This document shows, one piece after another, positions 22,699-33,787 of a stretch of DNA of 64,000 nt. The stretch lies in the NCBI GenBank assembly GCA_039000515.1, contig JBCFYV010000100.1, positions 51,860,587 through 51,924,586 on the forward strand, in the 5' to 3' direction. The DNA is from Timema cristinae (Eukaryota > Arthropoda > Insecta > Phasmatodea > Timematidae). The number at the start of each line of letters is the position of its first letter. Position 1 is the first letter of the stretch. The position numbers and the translations under genes were made by a program. A model generated the notes under the pieces. The model ran no database searches and was not told the origin of the DNA. It saw only the letters and a list, made by a program, of their open reading frames with translations.

Positions 22699-23135
22699 TC
22701 TATACTAATATTAGAAAGAGGAAAGATTTGATTTTTTGTTTGTTTTTTTGTAATGGATAAACTCAAAAACTACTGGACCGATTTTGAAAATTTTTCACCA
22801 ATATAAAGCTACATTATCAGCGAGTACATAGGCTATATTTTATTTTGAAAATTAAATTTATTCCTCATAAATATGTCGATAGTATATTATATAGTCGTTG
22901 GAAAAAAAAAGGTTGTTGAAGGGAAAGTGGGGTGGTGAAGGGTGGGGTAGGGATAGGAAAGAGGAATAGATGAAAATAGGAGGGAGGATAAAAAAAAGGG
23001 AGGGGGCTATACAGTGATGGTAGGACTGTATTTTCAAAAAAAAAAAAGTTTGGTTTTTATATTGACATGATGGATGATTTGAAGCTTTATTTTACAGGAT
23101 TCTTTACAATATTTTTTTACGGGTAAGGGGGCTGG
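22699..23135 (+). mobile_element. Helitron-like non-autonomous element, copy 2
   Basis: It starts TCTATACTAATATTAGAAAG and ends GGGGGCTGG, flanked by A on the left and T on the right. The interior (ATGGATAAACTCAAAAACTA, AGCTACATTATCAGCGAGTA) matches the inverted copy at 9736-10340. It abuts repeat R on its right side, as copy 1 does. No coding. Confidence 0.65.
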
Positions 23136-23595
23136 TACCTAATAAACAAAGTTTTTCAAAAATATATTCCAAATAAAAGATTTTACAGCGATAAGTTATT
23201 TCATATATCAAATAGTTTCGGAGATATTAATAAAATTAAAAATTCCTGCTTAAGTTAAGTAGCCTTAAAGTAATTTTCATGGTAAATGAGATATGTTTTT
23301 TTAATTACTAAACAGTGCCTATGAGTTTATAAAATTTAATTAAAATCGGTAGAGCAGATTTGGAGAAAATCAATTTTTGTTCTCTTTTTACCCTTCAGTA
23401 AGCCATCTGTAATTTTAGAGTTAGATATCTAATGATCTAACCTCTTTGGGGGAACCATATAAAACCCCTAGATAAGTTCTAACCCAATCGGTAAAATGGT
23501 TTCGGCTTTAGGCCGAAATACAAAAGAAGACGCGACATTTATCAAAATCAAGAGTTCGATTTTTTTATATATTTTTTTACGATCCTAAAATTTCT
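23136..23595 (-). repeat. dispersed repeat R, copy R3 (5' half)
   Basis: On the minus strand: GAACTCTTGATTTTGATAAA, TAGATATCTAACTCTAAAAT, GGGTAAAAAGAGAACAAAAA and ATATCTCCGAAACTATTTGA, the same order as R1/R2. It stops at the Helitron-like element. Confidence 0.65.
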
Positions 23596-23950
23596 CTCTC
23601 TCCAAGGGGTTAAGCAAAAAATAAATTTAAGTGTTTTGTATTTCTTAAATTTATTTTCTACTGCGGTGTTGGTGTGGGCTCCTTAAAGTAGTGAACTATA
23701 TATCTTAGGTGTGACAAGACCGTTATCCTAGCGCAAACAGAGTCATCTCCAGGTATTGTGACGAACCAGGTCATAAGCATCTACTTGTCAACTCACATGT
23801 TTGAAGAAGGAAAACATACTTAAGACGATAATAATTACAACATCGCGCATTAAATTTCACAAAGACTATGAGGTCAAATATACATATTATACAAGCAGGG
23901 GGTCGGGAACTGGTTAGTCACGATCGTCCTCTAAAAATAACTTTTAAATA

Positions 23951-24172
23951 TTATTATTATTATTTTATTATTATTATTATTATCACCGGTCTTACTACCC
24001 TTTCGGGTTGTACGCACTTACACTAATGTGTAATGGTAGGGTGATTGTGAGATGAAATGAAGGACCTACAGTTTAACGTGGAATCCGAACCACGGTGGAG
24101 CACTGGCATTCCCCACATTCACAAGGATGTCTTGTCAGAGGTGAAGGAAGGGTTTGGTAAACTTTTGGTACA
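23951..24172 (-). mobile_element. SINE family A, copy A6 (head missing)
   Basis: (ATT)n, tail and body are present, but the sequence stops at GAAGGGTTTGGTAAAC, short of the tRNA head: a 5' truncation. Target duplication ACTTTTAAATA at 23940-23950 and 24173-24183 shows that the truncation happened at insertion. Confidence 0.88.
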
Positions 24173-24584
24173 ACTTTTAAATAAAACTTGAATGTGACCA
24201 AAATAAACCTAGATCGGTCATAGTCGTTAATATTATAAGAAAATTAAATAGTTTAACGTGAAAATGTACATTTTAATTTTCTTCCGAGTGAAAGGTTTGG
24301 AAACAAGCATTTGAGGAATTTTTTTAAATTATCGCTTCCCCCCTCCCCACCCTTCCTGTGGGCCTGATAAGTCAGAATAGCTTGCGGGGGGGGGGGGGGG
24401 GATGGCGGCAAAATAGATGTGTGGGTTCTTAATTTATAGAAGGCTTTGGTTTTTTTTTGGGTTTACTATATATAGCGAGGTACTACAAAAATGTGATGTT
24501 AATAATATGTTACCAAAAAAATATATATAAGAACTTTTGACATAGAGGCTCGTGATAGAACTGGCTTGGTAAGGAATATCTAAC

Positions 24585-24690
24585 CAATGGATTGACTGAC
24601 ACCTCCACAGATTCAAACCCGGTACTTCGGGCACGACAGTCACCCTCCAGAACAAATGCCCGATGTTATAAACCACGTGGCCCCGAAAAC
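24585..24690 (-). other. tRNA-like head of an unplaced SINE
   Basis: Minus strand GGGGCCACGTGGTTTATAAC (A-box-like), then CCGGGTTTGAATCTGTGG (B-box-like) about 70 bases later. The long central part and unpaired ends argue against a functional tRNA. Confidence 0.4.
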
Positions 24691-25103
24691 GGGCATAGAG
24701 TTACCCTCAGAGTATATATTGTGTTGTCAATCTCGATAGTTCCAACAGGACCATTTATACTTCAGTCCAGCCCAATTGGCGGGTTAACAAGGACAAATTG
24801 TTTCGAGTGTCAGCGGTTTCGTCTTAAAGTTTACTAACTTATTATAACAAATAAAACTAGACCAATTCTTTCGAAACTATTATGTTAGTTTTAAACAAAT
24901 ATTCCAAACTAGGGCAAGGCGATTATATAATTAAAGATAAGACGTTTGGAGGGGAAAAAAACATAAAAAATAGAACGAAGAAACAATGGATGCACGCGGG
25001 ACCTTTGATAAGTCTCCCAAGTCGATCAGGGGTCCAAACAAAGGTTGCCGACCCCTGGCAGTAGAGCGTCGTTAATTCGGATGTAAACAATCTGGATCCT
25101 CTG

Positions 25104-25332
25104 CATGGGTGGCGTACTTAGCTAACGGGCTAGTCATGTTGAGCTAGACTGCCGAGGACGGGGAGATCCGAGGTTCGAATCTCGGTAGGGTGAACTAGGG
25201 GTGGTTTTCCACTCTCCCTTCACGCAAAAGCGGGTTCACTTCCTCTAAATTCAACCTTACCGATTCTTAATCCATTATCGTAATTAGTACTTAAGCGTAT
25301 AATTCGAACCGGTAGTTAGACGCGGTACTAGA
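25104..25332 (+). mobile_element. SINE family B copy
   Basis: Head GGTGGCGTACTTAGCTAACG, AGACTGCCGAGGACGGGGAG, B box GAGGTTCGAATCTCGG, body TTTTCCACTCTCCCTTCACG, tail ATTCGAACCGGTAGTTAGAC. 25406-25429 is an A-run. Confidence 0.85.
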
Positions 25333-25676
25333 AAAAAACACATCCGGATCGCCGATAAAAAATTATTAATAAAATTTACCAAAGTGCTATCAATATCAAA
25401 AACATTGCCGCAAAAAAAAAAAAAAAAAAAACCCACCTCAACCGTTGTTCAGAAAAAAAATTAAGAGTTTATTTGTAGTTAAATTTTTGCCTTCAGAATG
25501 TGATATTCACCAACAACAAAAATATGTGTAAGTTTGTTGTTTAAATAAAGTGAAAACGTTTATACCTTAACAAAGAGTTTTCCTAAGTCTATGCTAATTT
25601 CTTCATTTTGGTTATAGGTATTGTATTTTCAAAAATCCGGACTGGATTGATACCCAATAATCGTAACTATCGACGC

Positions 25677-25681
<5 letters not shown>

Positions 25682-25765
<84 letters not shown>

Positions 25766-26060
25766 ATGGTTGATTTCTAACATTTTAGCTACCGGAACGC
25801 ACTACCCCCCTCCCCCAAGATTAAAAAAAGCTTCAAAAGACGTGTTTTTAAACCATTATTTTCTTCTAAAAACATAGAAAATGTTTTAAAATGCATCATA
25901 ATGTGATTGTGTTTGAATGAATTTCGTGTTTGCCTTAATAGAGGTACCGGAACGCCGTTCCGCCGCGTTCCGTTAGAAGTTAAGCACTGTGTGTGTGTGT
26001 GTGTGTGTGTGTGTTGTGTATGTGTATGTGTGTGTGTATGTGTGGGTGTGTGTGTATATA
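25682..26060. repeat. (AT)n(AC)n ... (TG)n(TA) flanking an inverted-repeat element
   Basis: (AT)n at 25682-25735 and (AC)n at 25738-25765, then an element beginning AATGGTTGATTTCTAACA and ending AGAAGTTAAGCACTG, then (TG)n at 25987-26060. Inside, TACCGGAACGC appears near both sides (25791 and 25946). Frames of 89 and 140 codons here encode only dinucleotide repeats and their flanks. Confidence 0.7.
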
Positions 26061-26585
26061 CACACAAACATACACCCATATGAGTGACGATAATTTGGAC
26101 TAATTTATTCGGACTAGTATAATTTATATAAGGGTGGCCAGAGGAATTAGTTTTCCAAATTCTGACTTTCTCAAGTTTTCTCAACAGAAAAATATTTCTC
26201 TCTCTGATCATATTTTACCCGTTTATATAACAGGTAAAGTATTAAGTATGGATGGGCCGTCAATAGCCAAAAAGGTTGAACTATTATAATTTATCTGCGA
26301 CCTGTACTGATGAATACAGTTGACAAAGGAGTGACTCTCATATCTGGTTTTCCTGGTGATAGGGAGGTCGAGGGTTAATTCCCAACCAAGTGTAATGAAA
26401 AATAAAGTTATTTTTAAAATCATAAACGGTTTTATTCTTTCCCTCCACACCCACAAAAAGAAAAAGGCTGTTAATTTCCATTCTTACAAAACGCTTTAAA
26501 AACTAAATAAGACGATAGTGTTTGATTTAACTAACAATGTTATCAAATTGTATACACGCTGTTCAATTGAATACGAAGAGTTGAG

Positions 26586-26662
26586 ACATCTTAGCTCAGT
26601 CGGTAGCGTGTCAAGTCTCCTGAGCTAAGAGTCCCGGATTCAATTTCTGGCACGGTCGAAAG
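26586..26662 (+). other. tRNA-like sequence, not a functional tRNA
   Basis: CTTAGCTCAGTCGGTAGCG is a strong A box / D-arm, and CCCGGATTCAATTTCTGG is a B box. Acceptor ends do not pair and the D-stem is mismatched, so this is a SINE head or tRNA relic. Confidence 0.45.
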
Positions 26663-26859
26663 TTATCATTAATTAAATAAGTGTTTTCACTTTCAAGTGA
26701 TAAATTTACGGCCGGAGCCTGAGATTTTGTGTCTGTTTTATATTTAGGTTAGTTAATAAGTCATGTGCTAATATAATAGGTCGGTTCAGAAATTAAAAGT
26801 TAAATAACCCAAATAAATAAATACGAGAAAGTACTGTGTTTGATATACAATGTGTTTTT

Positions 26860-27088
26860 TAGCACCAATACTTACTACCTGTTCGGGTTATACGCCTATG
26901 TACTAATTACACTAATAAGGTAGGGAAATTAAGGCTTGATTTAGAGGAAATACATCCGCATTTGCGTGGAGGAAGAGTGGAAAAACCACCCTCAGTGTAC
27001 CCGACCAGCATCGAACCCCGATCTCCCCATCTTCAGCAGTCTAATCTATTGTGAGAGTCACGCGTTAGATCACGTGGTCACCGAAGAT
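26860..27088 (-). mobile_element. SINE family C copy
   Basis: Plus strand: AGCACCAATACTTACTACCT, ACTAATTACACTAATAAGG, TTTGCGTGGAGGAAGAGTGG, GCATCGAACCCCGATCTCCC, CGCGTTAGATCACGTGGTCA. Small frames here are spurious. Confidence 0.85.
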
Positions 27089-27854
27089 GGTGGTGATATA
27101 ATTTTAAGTGGCTCCATATTACTGGTGTACAAAACTGACTATTTATATTGGAAATTGGGTTAAATGGGACACACGTTTGCATGGGTTTTTTATTGTCTCT
27201 CCTGTACACCTTTAAAGTGGGCCCCACATGTTGGGGGTACATCCTGTATATACAGTATTCGCACCGGTAGGTCCACAAACAAATGAGTCAGTCGTGTATT
27301 TTCCGGTGTGACCTGTTAGGTTGAGATCTTCATTTGAATGTTTATGGTATATTATTTATTTTAGAATCATTTTAAACATTTCACATCGTTAAACATGTTA
27401 GGGAGAACTCCGAACAGTCGTCAAACCTGTTAACGTGGAATGACGTAGGGGTCGGGGGAAACTCCACAAATATGTTGACAAACGAACATCTACTTCGTGT
27501 TTACCGAGCCAACTTGGGACATAAACCCACTTGGCAATATAACCAACATTCTCCAGAAACTTTATTTGCAAACACATTATGAAAATGATGTTGCTCTAGT
27601 TTCAAACATGTTTGTGTGTGTGTTTCTTTGTGAACAAATTGAATGATACGTTACAAACAGGTTCCCATATTTCCTACACAAGAGGAAACAGTTTCTCGTC
27701 ATTCATTTCAAATGGGTTACAAGAAACTTAAGTTCGAGTATCCCGGACGTGTTCGCAAACATTTGTCAACAATGAGAAAGGTGGTTTAGTAGGCTATGAT
27801 TCTACTGTTCGCTAACACCACATTGGATTCGAGATTTGTTTAAAAATGTAAGAT
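27089..27854. other. unannotated stretch
   Basis: No recognised element or coding region. Confidence 0.35.
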
Positions 27855-27857
27855 TCA

Positions 27858-28232
27858 AATTTTAGATTCGAGAAGTATAAAAATCCGAGATTCGATAAGT
27901 ATAAAAATCCGAGATTCGATAAGTATAAAAATCCGAGATTCGATAAGTATAAAAATCCGAGATTCGATAAGTATAAAAATCCGAGATTCGATAAGTATAA
28001 AAATCGAGATCGATAAGTATAAAAATCCGAGATTCGATAAGTATAAAAATCCGAGATTCGATAAGTATAAAAATCCGAGATTCGAGAAGATAAAATCCGA
28101 GATTCGATAAGTATAAAAATCCGAGATTCGATAAGTATAAAATCCGAGATTCGAGAAGTATAAAATCCGAGATTCGATAAGTATAAAAATCCGAGATTCG
28201 ATAAGTATAAAAATCCGAGATTCGAGAAGTAG
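27858..28232 (-). repeat. 24-bp tandem array, about 16 units
   Basis: Unit GATTCGATAAGTATAAAAAT plus CCGA. Because 24 is a multiple of three and the unit has no minus-strand stop, all three minus frames stay open across most units, giving apparent 143- and 187-codon proteins of octapeptide repeats (SRIFILIE-type and SDFYTYRI-type). Variant units carry GAGAAG for GATAAG or lose one A. Confidence 0.95.
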
Positions 28233-28431
28233 AAAAATTCGACCCCTCTCTATATTTAACTGCATCCAATGATAGAAGATTTTCAAAAGTAATTATAGTT
28301 AGAAAACAAGTCTCTTTGAATACCACATTTAAGGCCATTTCACACAGAAATATTATGCTTGGCGCACTCTTCTCACCCTCCACCGAGCACAACATTTCTA
28401 GATTTTTTTGGGGGGGAGTTTTCACTTCGCG

Positions 28432-28765
28432 TTAGGATGTAGGGGACGCGAGAAGAAATCAGTTTTTTTTGTTGTTGCAATTTTGACAGCCAAACTTTTG
28501 TTCGACAAAATAAATAAAATATTTCTCTAGTAGAAACAGAGTTTAATTTTCTGCACGTGGTGATATCAACCGTTGTTGAATATCTGTCTCAAGGGTGTCC
28601 TGGAATTTTAATGACAACTTTTTATCTTCATTTAAAAAGTTTCTCATCTAACGCCGCTCTGTTCAAGACAGATATTCAACAACTGTTGATATCACCGTGT
28701 GAAGGAAATTAAACGTTTCTTATGAAGAAATATTTGATTTATTTTAGTCAAAATTAAATTAAATT
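28432..28765. mobile_element. TTAA MITE family T, copy T3
   Basis: Left TTAGGATGTAGGGGACGCGA. The inner arms GGTGATATCAACCGTTGTTG and CAACAACTGTTGATATCACC are inverted. Right arm GAAATATTTGATTTATTTTA. The right tip is lost. Confidence 0.75.
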
Positions 28766-28854
28766 TTATGGATAATCCTGATGGGGTGTCCATAAAAAAC
28801 GTCTAGTTATTTAAATACGGTAAAATTGTTTCTTTTATTTTACTTTTTTTTTTA

Positions 28855-29099
28855 AATCGCATTTTACTACTCGTTTGGGTTATATACGCTTTATGTACTA
28901 ACTACACTAATGGTTTTAGTGATCTGGAAGGTTAGATTTAGAGGAAGTGTACCCACATTTGTGTGAAGGGATAGTGCTTAACCATTTTGTAAGAACCACC
29001 CCCAGTCGACACGACTGTGATTCGAACCTTGATCTCCCAATAATCGGCAGTCATCTACCGCGAGAGTGACGCCTTAGATCATTCGACCACCGGAGCGGG
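28855..29099 (-). mobile_element. SINE family C copy
   Basis: Plus strand: CGCATTTTACTACTCGTTTG, ACTAACTACACTAATGG, TTTGTGTGAAGGGATAGTG, GTGATTCGAACCTTGATCTC, GACGCCTTAGATCATTCGAC. Both ends present. Confidence 0.8.
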
Positions 29100-29873
29100 T
29101 AAATACTAACGTACATTTTTTTAAAAATATTAGTCAACAGGATGAATTGATACTTAAGATATCAAATTTAAAATGTAAACATTCCTTCTATCAGGTGATT
29201 AGTTTGTTTGTCATGTTGTTCGTTTATTACGACGCCAAAATTTATCGACAAATAAGACTTATCAAATATTTGGGTCAATGCCGAGTGAAAATTAGACCAT
29301 TCAACAAATTACAGAAGAGTTAATACCATATATCCTAAGATTATATGGATTAGACAATGACATAATTAGGGATTTAAATTATCAGGCAGTCCTAATTATT
29401 TATTTATCTATATACTTATGTCTTTATATTTAAATTAGCTTTCACATTAAGGATGTAATGTTTTTTTAAATATTCAAACGAGAAGCCACAATTCCAAAAA
29501 ATTAATTCGACTTCAGTGGTCTTGTGGTAAAGTACTCTCCTCAGTATCCAATGTTTCAGAGTTTAAACCCAGCGCGGGTCGACGGATTTTTCTCAAGATA
29601 TAATAATCCGTAGCACAACTTCCTTCGGAAGAGAAGTAAAATCGTCGGTCTCATGTAGATTGTGACATGTAAATGAATCCTGGGAGGTATGCGAAAATAA
29701 ATTTCCCGGAACAATTGGTAGCACCTTTCGCTTTCGCTCACAGAAATTCTCATGTACTGATAAAATTAGTAAATTCAGAACGTGCACGTTAAATACTCAA
29801 TTAAATGAAAAAAGTAATCTCTACAGCAGTTTCTCGAGCTTACTAAACAGATTTTAATTGTTTTATTTTTTTA
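29100..29873. other. unannotated stretch with one tRNA-like sequence
   Basis: 29513-29588 carries TTCAGTGGTCTTGTGGTAAA (A-box-like) and TTTCAGAGTTTAAACCCAGC (degenerate B box). The rest is unrecognised. Confidence 0.4.
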
Positions 29874-30174
29874 AATTATTATTATTATATTATTATATCA
29901 TTACTATTATTAGCACCGCGTCTTACTACCCGTCCGGTTTGTACGCACTTACGCTAATGTGTAATGGTAGGGTGATTGTGAGATGAATGGAGGACCTACA
30001 GTTTAACGTGGGATCCGAACCACGGTGGGGCCTGGCATTCCCCACATTCACAAGATGTCTTGTCAGAGGGGAAGGAAGGGTTTGGCAATCAGATAAATCT
30101 GTGCCGGGACCGAGGATTGAACCCCGGACCCCAGCAAGAAGTCTGATACCTTACCCCTAGACCGTCAGGTCACC
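29874..30174 (-). mobile_element. SINE family A, copy A7 (full length)
   Basis: Interrupted (ATT)n, GCACCGCGTCTTACTACCCG, body, and on the minus strand the B box GGGTTCAATCCTCGG and head GGTGACCTGACGGTCTAGGG. Confidence 0.92.
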
Positions 30175-30904
30175 ATACAATGTTAAAAGTTGTATCAATA
30201 TTTAACCTAAGCGCAACATCTGATTGGTAAATGTCTCAGCAACATAGCCCGTGTATCAATAATGTGTTTATGGGGAAGGGTACGGGGTAAAGGGAACAGT
30301 AATCAATATCTAAAATGGTCAGAGTAACTTAATCTCTTTCGACATGCTAGCTTCCATATGATCGATTGAATGGAACTCATTTGTGAATCGATTGATTTTT
30401 TTTTTTTCATGCACCATATCTTACTCCTTATTCGAACTATCCGTCTATTTACATTAAGGTCAATCGACAGCTAAAAATTTTACTGCACAATTTTAACACG
30501 TTTGTAATTAATTAATCTATGGGGATAAGATTTAATCTAACTAAAAATTTATATGAGGTGTACACAGACATATTTATAATAAGTTAAATAAAAATGTTTA
30601 ATATACAAGCATTTGAAAAGTGATAGAATTACATAGCTTTTATAAAAGAAAACACTGTTCTTTTTTTACCCAGATTATTTATTTTATCTGATTTTGGAGT
30701 ACACAATGTCGTTCCTTAAACCTTCTTCAACTCAATAATAAAACAATAATGGAATCAAAAAGTAATGTTTGTGTCCGAATTAATCATTGGAAATACATAT
30801 TTGAAATGTCTACTTCTTGTCTTGACTGTAACGATTACAGAGACAATACAGAAAAACAATATAAAAATATACAAAAATGATACAGTCAATTTCTTATTAA
30901 ATAA
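30175..30904. other. unannotated stretch
   Basis: CATGCACCATATCTTACTCC near 30408 is a worn SINE tail. Nothing else is recognised. Confidence 0.4.
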
Positions 30905-31066
30905 AATGTAACCGCAATTACATAGAGGTAGAATGGAGAAACAGATTTCGGGAGAGAGAAAAATAAACCTCCGTACACACGACCCAGTTTCGAACCCAGG
31001 TCTCCATATTACCCGGCATTCCAGTTTATTGCCAAATTGACGCCTTAAACCATTCGAACACTGATG
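30905..31066 (-). mobile_element. SINE family C, tail-truncated
   Basis: Plus strand: CCGCAATTACATAGAGGTAG, CCAGTTTCGAACCCAGGTCT, GACGCCTTAAACCATTCGAA. The shared tail is missing. Confidence 0.6.
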
Positions 31067-31459
31067 TGTTTTTCGACCTGATGTTGATTCTCTATGATTA
31101 TCTACTACTCGTTCACTATAGCTTTGACTTTTTTTTTTGAGGGGATGAAAACTTAACTACAGTCCAATTTTCAATTGAAGGGCACACAAACACACTTTTT
31201 GTGGCCAAAATTGAAAAAATTGTATAATCTAATTGGTGTTATTTATATAAGTATTGCTAATAGTTCATTGACAACTGCAGATCACATTTAACTGACGTAT
31301 GAATACGTGAAAATAGATCTGGTAGCTTTTATACAGGGTGTCCAAAAAAAAACCGTACCCAAATGCACACTATTTCTAAGTTTTCGTTCGAAATGTGCGC
31401 TACTAGCCGCCAAGTATGGTTTCAATAAATAAAAGTTTACTATTAGATCAGTGGAGCTA

Positions 31460-31626
31460 CAGTAGCCCCATGGCTTCTTTGGTGCTGACTGATAGCTGCT
31501 AGACATGTTCTTGCAGATCATATGGTTCGGCGTAGGGATACATAATTTGGTCTGGTAACTTTTCAAAGTTTTTTAGCTGTCAGCTGTGAGCTGTCAGTCA
31601 GCACCAAAGAAGCCGTGGGGCTACTG
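31460..31626 (-). mobile_element. MITE family P, copy 5 (shortened)
   Basis: CAGTAGCCCCATGGC...CGTGGGGCTACTG with flanking TA. It lacks the central palindrome (167 bp against ~210-235 in others), so the core has been deleted. The two opposing short frames are spurious. Confidence 0.85.
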
Positions 31627-31974
31627 TAGGCATGGCGGCTGGTGGCGCTCATTTCGAACACAGACTTTTGAAATACTCTTGCAGTTTTAATTGGGACATA
31701 CTGTAGATGGCAGATTAGGGCCTTTCTGTGAAAATTTGGAAAGTAAACAATAAAAAAAAAGATCCTCTTCTTGAAAGAGGACATAACAACGCTAATTCGT
31801 TTTAATATTCCGTCGTATTTCCTCTTAATTGGATTACTCATTGAAGTGTAATTTTAATGATAGAAAAATAACCGTTCCACGTAAAAAAAAAATGCTACAC
31901 TGACGGCGAGTTTCTTTGATCTTTTACATTCACCAGCAAAACGATATGCACCTTTTGATAATTGAAGAAGGGCC

Positions 31975-32656
31975 TTCAGGTAGGATGGGAGGTGACGCGA
32001 TAAAAAAAAAACAGTGTTTGTACAGTTTGTATGACAAGACATGTTTTGGTCAAAATAAATAAAATATTGTTCCAGTACAAACATAGAGATTAATTTTCTT
32101 TACATGGTGATATCAACATTTCTTGAATATCTGGAATTTGATAAATTTTCTAATATAATGTCACTATTATCATGACATGTTCAACGACTGTTGATATCAC
32201 CGTGTGAAGAAAATTAAACTACGATGTATATGTTTCTACTGGAGAAATATTTGATTCATTTTGGCAAAAAAAGAATGTTTTGCCATAAAAACTGCAATAA
32301 CACTGGCCTTTTATCGCGTCACGGTGACCTGGCGGTCTAGGGTGTCAGACTTCTGTGCTGGCGGCCGGGGTTCAATCCTCGGTCCCGGTACAGATTTATC
32401 TGATTGCCAAACCCTTCCTTCACCTCTGACAAGACGTGTATTAATCACAACTTGTGAATGTGTGGAATGTCAGCCCTCCACCGTGGTTCGGATCCCACGT
32501 TAAACTGTAGGTTCTCCATTTCATCTCACAATCACCCTACCATTACACTTTAGCTTAAGTGCGTATAACCCGAACGGGTAGTAAGTCACGGTGCTAATAT
32601 AATAATTAATAATATAATAGTAATTATTTATCGCGTCCCCTTTCGTCCCACCTTAA
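31975..32656. mobile_element. TTAA MITE family T, copy T4, carrying a SINE
   Basis: Left tip TTCAGGTAGGATGGGAGGTG. On the minus strand the right tip reads TTAAGGTGGGACGAAAGGGG, followed on both sides by ACGCGATAAA. Inner arms are inverted copies of GGTGATATCAAC. SINE A8 sits in the right arm. TTAA at the right end and TTCA at the left suggest a TTAA target. Confidence 0.85.
32321..32626 (+). mobile_element. SINE family A, copy A8, nested in MITE T4
   Basis: GGTGACCTGGCGGTCTAGGG runs directly into TGTCAGACTT, so five bases of the A-box region (GTAAG in other copies) are missing. Target duplication TTTATCGCGTC at 32310-32320 and 32627-32637 lies within the MITE arm. It carries the GTGTATTAATCACAACTTGT block. 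Confidence 0.93.
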
Positions 32657-33553
32657 GGGTGCTGTAGAAGAGAGTTCTGAAATGCGTTCCAAAAATTTAG
32701 AAATAAATCTCAAATTACTTAAAGAAGTTGTTTGATCATTTTTAAATATAGTTTTCAACATATGCGAAAATTTATCAGCAGGTCTCTGACCAGTTTATTG
32801 AGTTATAAATTGTCTAAAAATATATATATTCAAATACTCATTCCACGAAAATGTATATTTTGGAGATTAATGGGTAGTTCAAAAGCCAAGTGGTGAGTCA
32901 GTAAATGTTAATTTAACATGAGGATAGTTTGTTGGTTATGAACTAATAAAAAATATTTATAATTTAATTTTTGAAACCAACTTCTATTCAGTCATTCAAT
33001 AATCAGGTTAATGACAAATCTTTTGGCTACTGAAAAAAAAAATTAATGGCAAATGAAATATAAATGTGAGTCAAATTGACTTACACGATCTACACTAATT
33101 GGTTTCTTAACGGGCCAAATAAACAATTTAGAAATTTATATCTAACCTTCCTCTCAAATAAAGTCATGTTTTGATCGGGTCATTAACAGAAGATTTTAAG
33201 GAAATGTGGGTTTGTTTTATAGGTCTATGGTTTTTATGTAAATTAAACCTTTTTTTTAAAGAATTAAACTTTTTAGCTGGTCAGAACTTTGTGAAAACAA
33301 CATTAAAGAAATATTTAACTACATCAGAAACAAACTGGGATTTCTAAAAGCCTAATTCTCTCCCATTTTTTTTTTTTGCTGCATTTCCTCTTACTATCCG
33401 GCAGTAAAATCCATGCACAGTCAAACCTGGCTAATTGAAAGCTGAAGGGACCACTAGAAAAATTCGAATCAGGTAAATTTTTATTTGGGCTGGACAAATA
33501 GCTTCAAAAATTAAATTCAGTGAAGTAAAATACAGCGCCACTTTGAATTTTAC
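32657..33553. other. unannotated AT-rich stretch
   Basis: No recognised element. Confidence 0.35.
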
Positions 33554-33787
33554 TGTGTGTAATGGTAGGGTGAGTGAGAGATGAAATGGAGGACCTACAG
33601 TTTAACGTGGAATCCGAACCACGGTGGAGGCCTGGCATTCTCCACATTCACAAGTTGTGATTAATACACGTCTTGTCAGAGGTGAAGGAAGGGTTTGGTA
33701 ATCAGATAAATCTGTGCCGGGACCGAGGATTGAGCCCCGCACCTCAGCATTGAAGTCTGACACCTTACCCCTAGACCGCCAGGTAAC
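33554..33787 (-). mobile_element. SINE family A, copy A9 (3' tail missing)
   Basis: Starts at GTGTGTAATGGTAGGGTG, without the shared tail, and continues through the body with the GTTGTGATTAATACACGTCT block to AGACCGCCAGGTAAC. Loss of the tail is unusual, because most broken copies here lack the head. Confidence 0.88.

Larger units (their letters stand above)
23904..25060. mobile_element. hAT-type element, decayed (candidate)
   Basis: Left end AGGGGGTCGGGAACTGGTTA; on the minus strand the right end reads CAGGGGTCGGCAACCTTTGT. These are hAT-type termini in inverted orientation about 1.16 kb apart. The interior holds a SINE A fragment, a G16 run at about 24385-24400 and a tRNA-like head at 24585-24690. 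No transposase is recognised and the flanks do not match. Confidence 0.45.

Noticed and set aside
25608..26211. Frames of 89 and 140 codons
   Set aside because: They consist mostly of translated (AT)n, (AC)n and (TG)n, and have no conserved segment.
26586..26662. Functional tRNA gene
   Set aside because: A and B boxes are present, but the acceptor stem does not pair and the D-stem is mismatched. The same is true of the SINE heads, which match A/B boxes only.
27862..28425. 143- and 187-codon open frames as a repeat protein
   Set aside because: They arise because a 24-bp unit without stops repeats; two frames of the same DNA are open equally, which a real gene would not show.
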